A stretch of 64,000 nt of DNA from Planctomycetes bacterium ADurb.Bin069 (GTDB lineage: Bacteria; Planctomycetota; UBA8108; UBA8890; UBA8898), in the NCBI GenBank assembly GCA_002070955.1, contig MWEK01000015.1, positions 1 through 64,000 on the forward strand, given 5' to 3'. The notes under the pieces were generated by a model that was not told where the DNA came from, ran no database searches, and worked only from the letters and a program-made list of their open reading frames with translations. Position numbers and translations under genes: made by a program. Shown one piece after another: positions 62,790 through 64,000 of this stretch; position 1 is the first letter of the stretch; every line of letters starts with the position of its first letter.

Positions 62790-64000
62790 ATGTTTGTGTC
62801 TTGGCGAGGTCTCGGTTTTCAGAAGAGGCTCGTTGCCGCGATAGTCTGCGTCGCCGCCGCGTGTCTCACCGTCCAAGCGGGCATCGTCACCGACTCTTAC
62901 GACGATTGGTCCAAGAGCGGCACGCAGGGCGAGAAGGGGTGGTGGTACGGGTACTACGATCAGACCGCCGACGCGACGTCCGGCTACGACCCGGCGGAGG
63001 ACTTCACCATGTTCCCGCCGGACACGTGGAGAGGCTCGGGGTACGACCTCGCGATCGGTACTTCGCCCTGGACGGAGTTGGGACGGGAGAGCTTGCACCC
63101 GGCGGGGCCGACTCCGACCCACTGGCCGATCCGTCGCTGGGTCAGCGACCGCGATCTTCCCAACGCCGTGCTCGTCTGGCAGATGCGCAAGACGAACACC
63201 GGCGGCGGGAACGGCGTGACGGGCCTTCTGCTAGTGAACGGCGTCGCGGTCGACATGGCGCAGATCTCGGGCCGCAACGGAGGCGGAATCCTCCGCCACG
63301 CGTCCCAAGCCCTCGCGGCCGGCGACATCGTCGAGCTCGCGCTCGGTTCGCTGGGCGAAGATGGCGATTACAACGACGGGGCCGACGGTTCGGCCAACCG
63401 CTTGACGATCCACGATGCCATGCCCCCCAATTTGCCCATCGCCCACTCGATCTACGATTATCCCTTCAAGGATCTGCAGGGCGTCGCCGGCTGGTACTAC
63501 GGGTACTACAACCTGACGGCGGACGGTGATGGAGTTTACCAGACGGACGACTTTATCCCCTTCGCCAGCGACGCCTGGACCGGCCAAGGCTGGAACCTCC
63601 CCGGGGACCCCCCGTGGACGCAGCTCATGCAGGAGGACGCGCACCCGAACAGCGAAAGCAACGGCGGCGAGCATTGGGTGATTCGCCGCTGGGTCAGCAG
63701 CGTGGAGGGCCGCGTCGCCATCTGGTGGAGCCTGCGCAAGGCGAACCTGGCCGGAAACGGGACGAGCTGCGTTCTCTTCGTCAATGGAGTCCGGAAAGAC
63801 TACGGCGCGGTGGCGGGCAGCGACGGAGTGGGCATCAAGCGCGCCATCGTCGCGAACTTGGCGCTTGGCGATATCGTCGATCTCGCGCTCACGCCGGTGG
63901 GACCCACGGGCGCCCGCGATGACGGCGCCGACGGCTCCCGAACGCGCATGTGGGTGGTGTCCGATCTTTCCGACATTCCCGACAGCGATGGCGACGGCCT
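62790..64000 (+). CDS. secreted protein with duplicated ~170-residue domain (partial, runs off the window)
   Basis: The open frame starts at an ATG with AAGGAGG 8 bases upstream and continues without a stop for 403 codons to the window edge. A signal peptide (residues 1-30, RLVAAIVCVAAACLTVQAG) precedes two homologous domains at about 32-205 and 221-385. Shared landmarks are WYYGYY/WWYGYY, a DDF-type block, PWTEL/PWTQL, IRRWVS, a strand with LLLVNGV/VLFVNGV, and DGADGS near the end. The sequence leaves the window in DSDGDG, a Ca2+-binding (thrombospondin-3 or dockerin-like) start. I do not recognise the repeated domain; it is probably a beta-sandwich exposed at the surface. Confidence 0.8.
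   Translation, partial: MFVSWRGLGFQKRLVAAIVCVAAACLTVQAGIVTDSYDDWSKSGTQGEKGWWYGYYDQTADATSGYDPAEDFTMFPPDTWRGSGYDLAIGTSPWTELGRESLHPAGPTPTHWPIRRWVSDRDLPNAVLVWQMRKTNTGGGNGVTGLLLVNGVAVDMAQISGRNGGGILRHASQALAAGDIVELALGSLGEDGDYNDGADGSANRLTIHDAMPPNLPIAHSIYDYPFKDLQGVAGWYYGYYNLTADGDGVYQTDDFIPFASDAWTGQGWNLPGDPPWTQLMQEDAHPNSESNGGEHWVIRRWVSSVEGRVAIWWSLRKANLAGNGTSCVLFVNGVRKDYGAVAGSDGVGIKRAIVANLALGDIVDLALTPVGPTGARDDGADGSRTRMWVVSDLSDIPDSDGDG

Overview
The window is a high-GC bacterial chromosome segment, densely packed with genes on both strands. Most starts have a clear AAGGAGG/GGAG-type ribosome binding site, and many junctions are ATGA or TGATG overlaps. The cell has a two-membrane envelope: there is a secretin, at least four lipoproteins, and several proteins with Sec or Tat signals. 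Two exported proteins end in paired dockerin-like repeats (pattern DxNxDGxxxxxDAxxLLxYLF), and there are ThuA/DUF1080, CotH and lamin-tail domains and a Tat-exported Gfo/Idh/MocA oxidoreductase. That combination is typical of Planctomycetota and their relatives. The lineage is an inference from gene content only.

Layout. 1-1091: a low-GC scar with one small unknown gene and a decayed IS91-family transposase. 1092-9577 (minus): a six-gene carbohydrate operon (class III aminotransferase, FGGY kinase, arabinose/fucose-type isomerase, Na+ symporter, amidohydrolase, exported GH5-like hydrolase). 9774-15273: housekeeping genes (comM, rsmD, rluD) and small lipoproteins. 15524-20040 (plus): trpB, trpA and a large exported protein whose esterase domain lacks its serine. 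20043-30262 (minus): an envelope cluster with a CsgG-like protein, a HEAT lipoprotein, a secretin, an exported TPR-CHAT peptidase and a FlgT-like/transglutaminase-like/TPR protein. 30486-34450: an IPT/TIG lipoprotein, tcdA, tatD and ThuA-DUF1080. 34589-40027: two dockerin proteins, one with three lamin-tail domains and a CotH kinase. 40361-42752 (plus): a HEAT protein coupled to a degenerate HD-GYP protein. 42807-50748: a phosphodiesterase, a Tat-exported oxidoreductase, an SDR/ADH/S1 operon and recG. 50805-58397: a DUF255-DsbD fusion, nadA, a sulfur amino-acid operon (MetX-MetW fusion, cysE, flavodoxin) and a ZIP transporter. 58436-62440: a giant exported glycoside-hydrolase-like protein. 62790-end: a secreted protein with a duplicated domain, cut by the window edge.

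How the genes fit together. The sugar operon looks self-contained: uptake, isomerisation, phosphorylation, and two extra steps that hint at an amino- or acyl-modified sugar. The exported hydrolases, CotH/LTD and dockerin proteins fit an organism that handles complex polysaccharide outside the cytoplasm. The best candidate for an undescribed system is the 20043-30262 cluster. It couples an outer-membrane secretin to an exported caspase-like CHAT peptidase, a transglutaminase-fold protein and two CsgG/FlgT-like proteins, with none of the usual type II secretion or pilus partners in view. No tRNA, rRNA or CRISPR array was seen.
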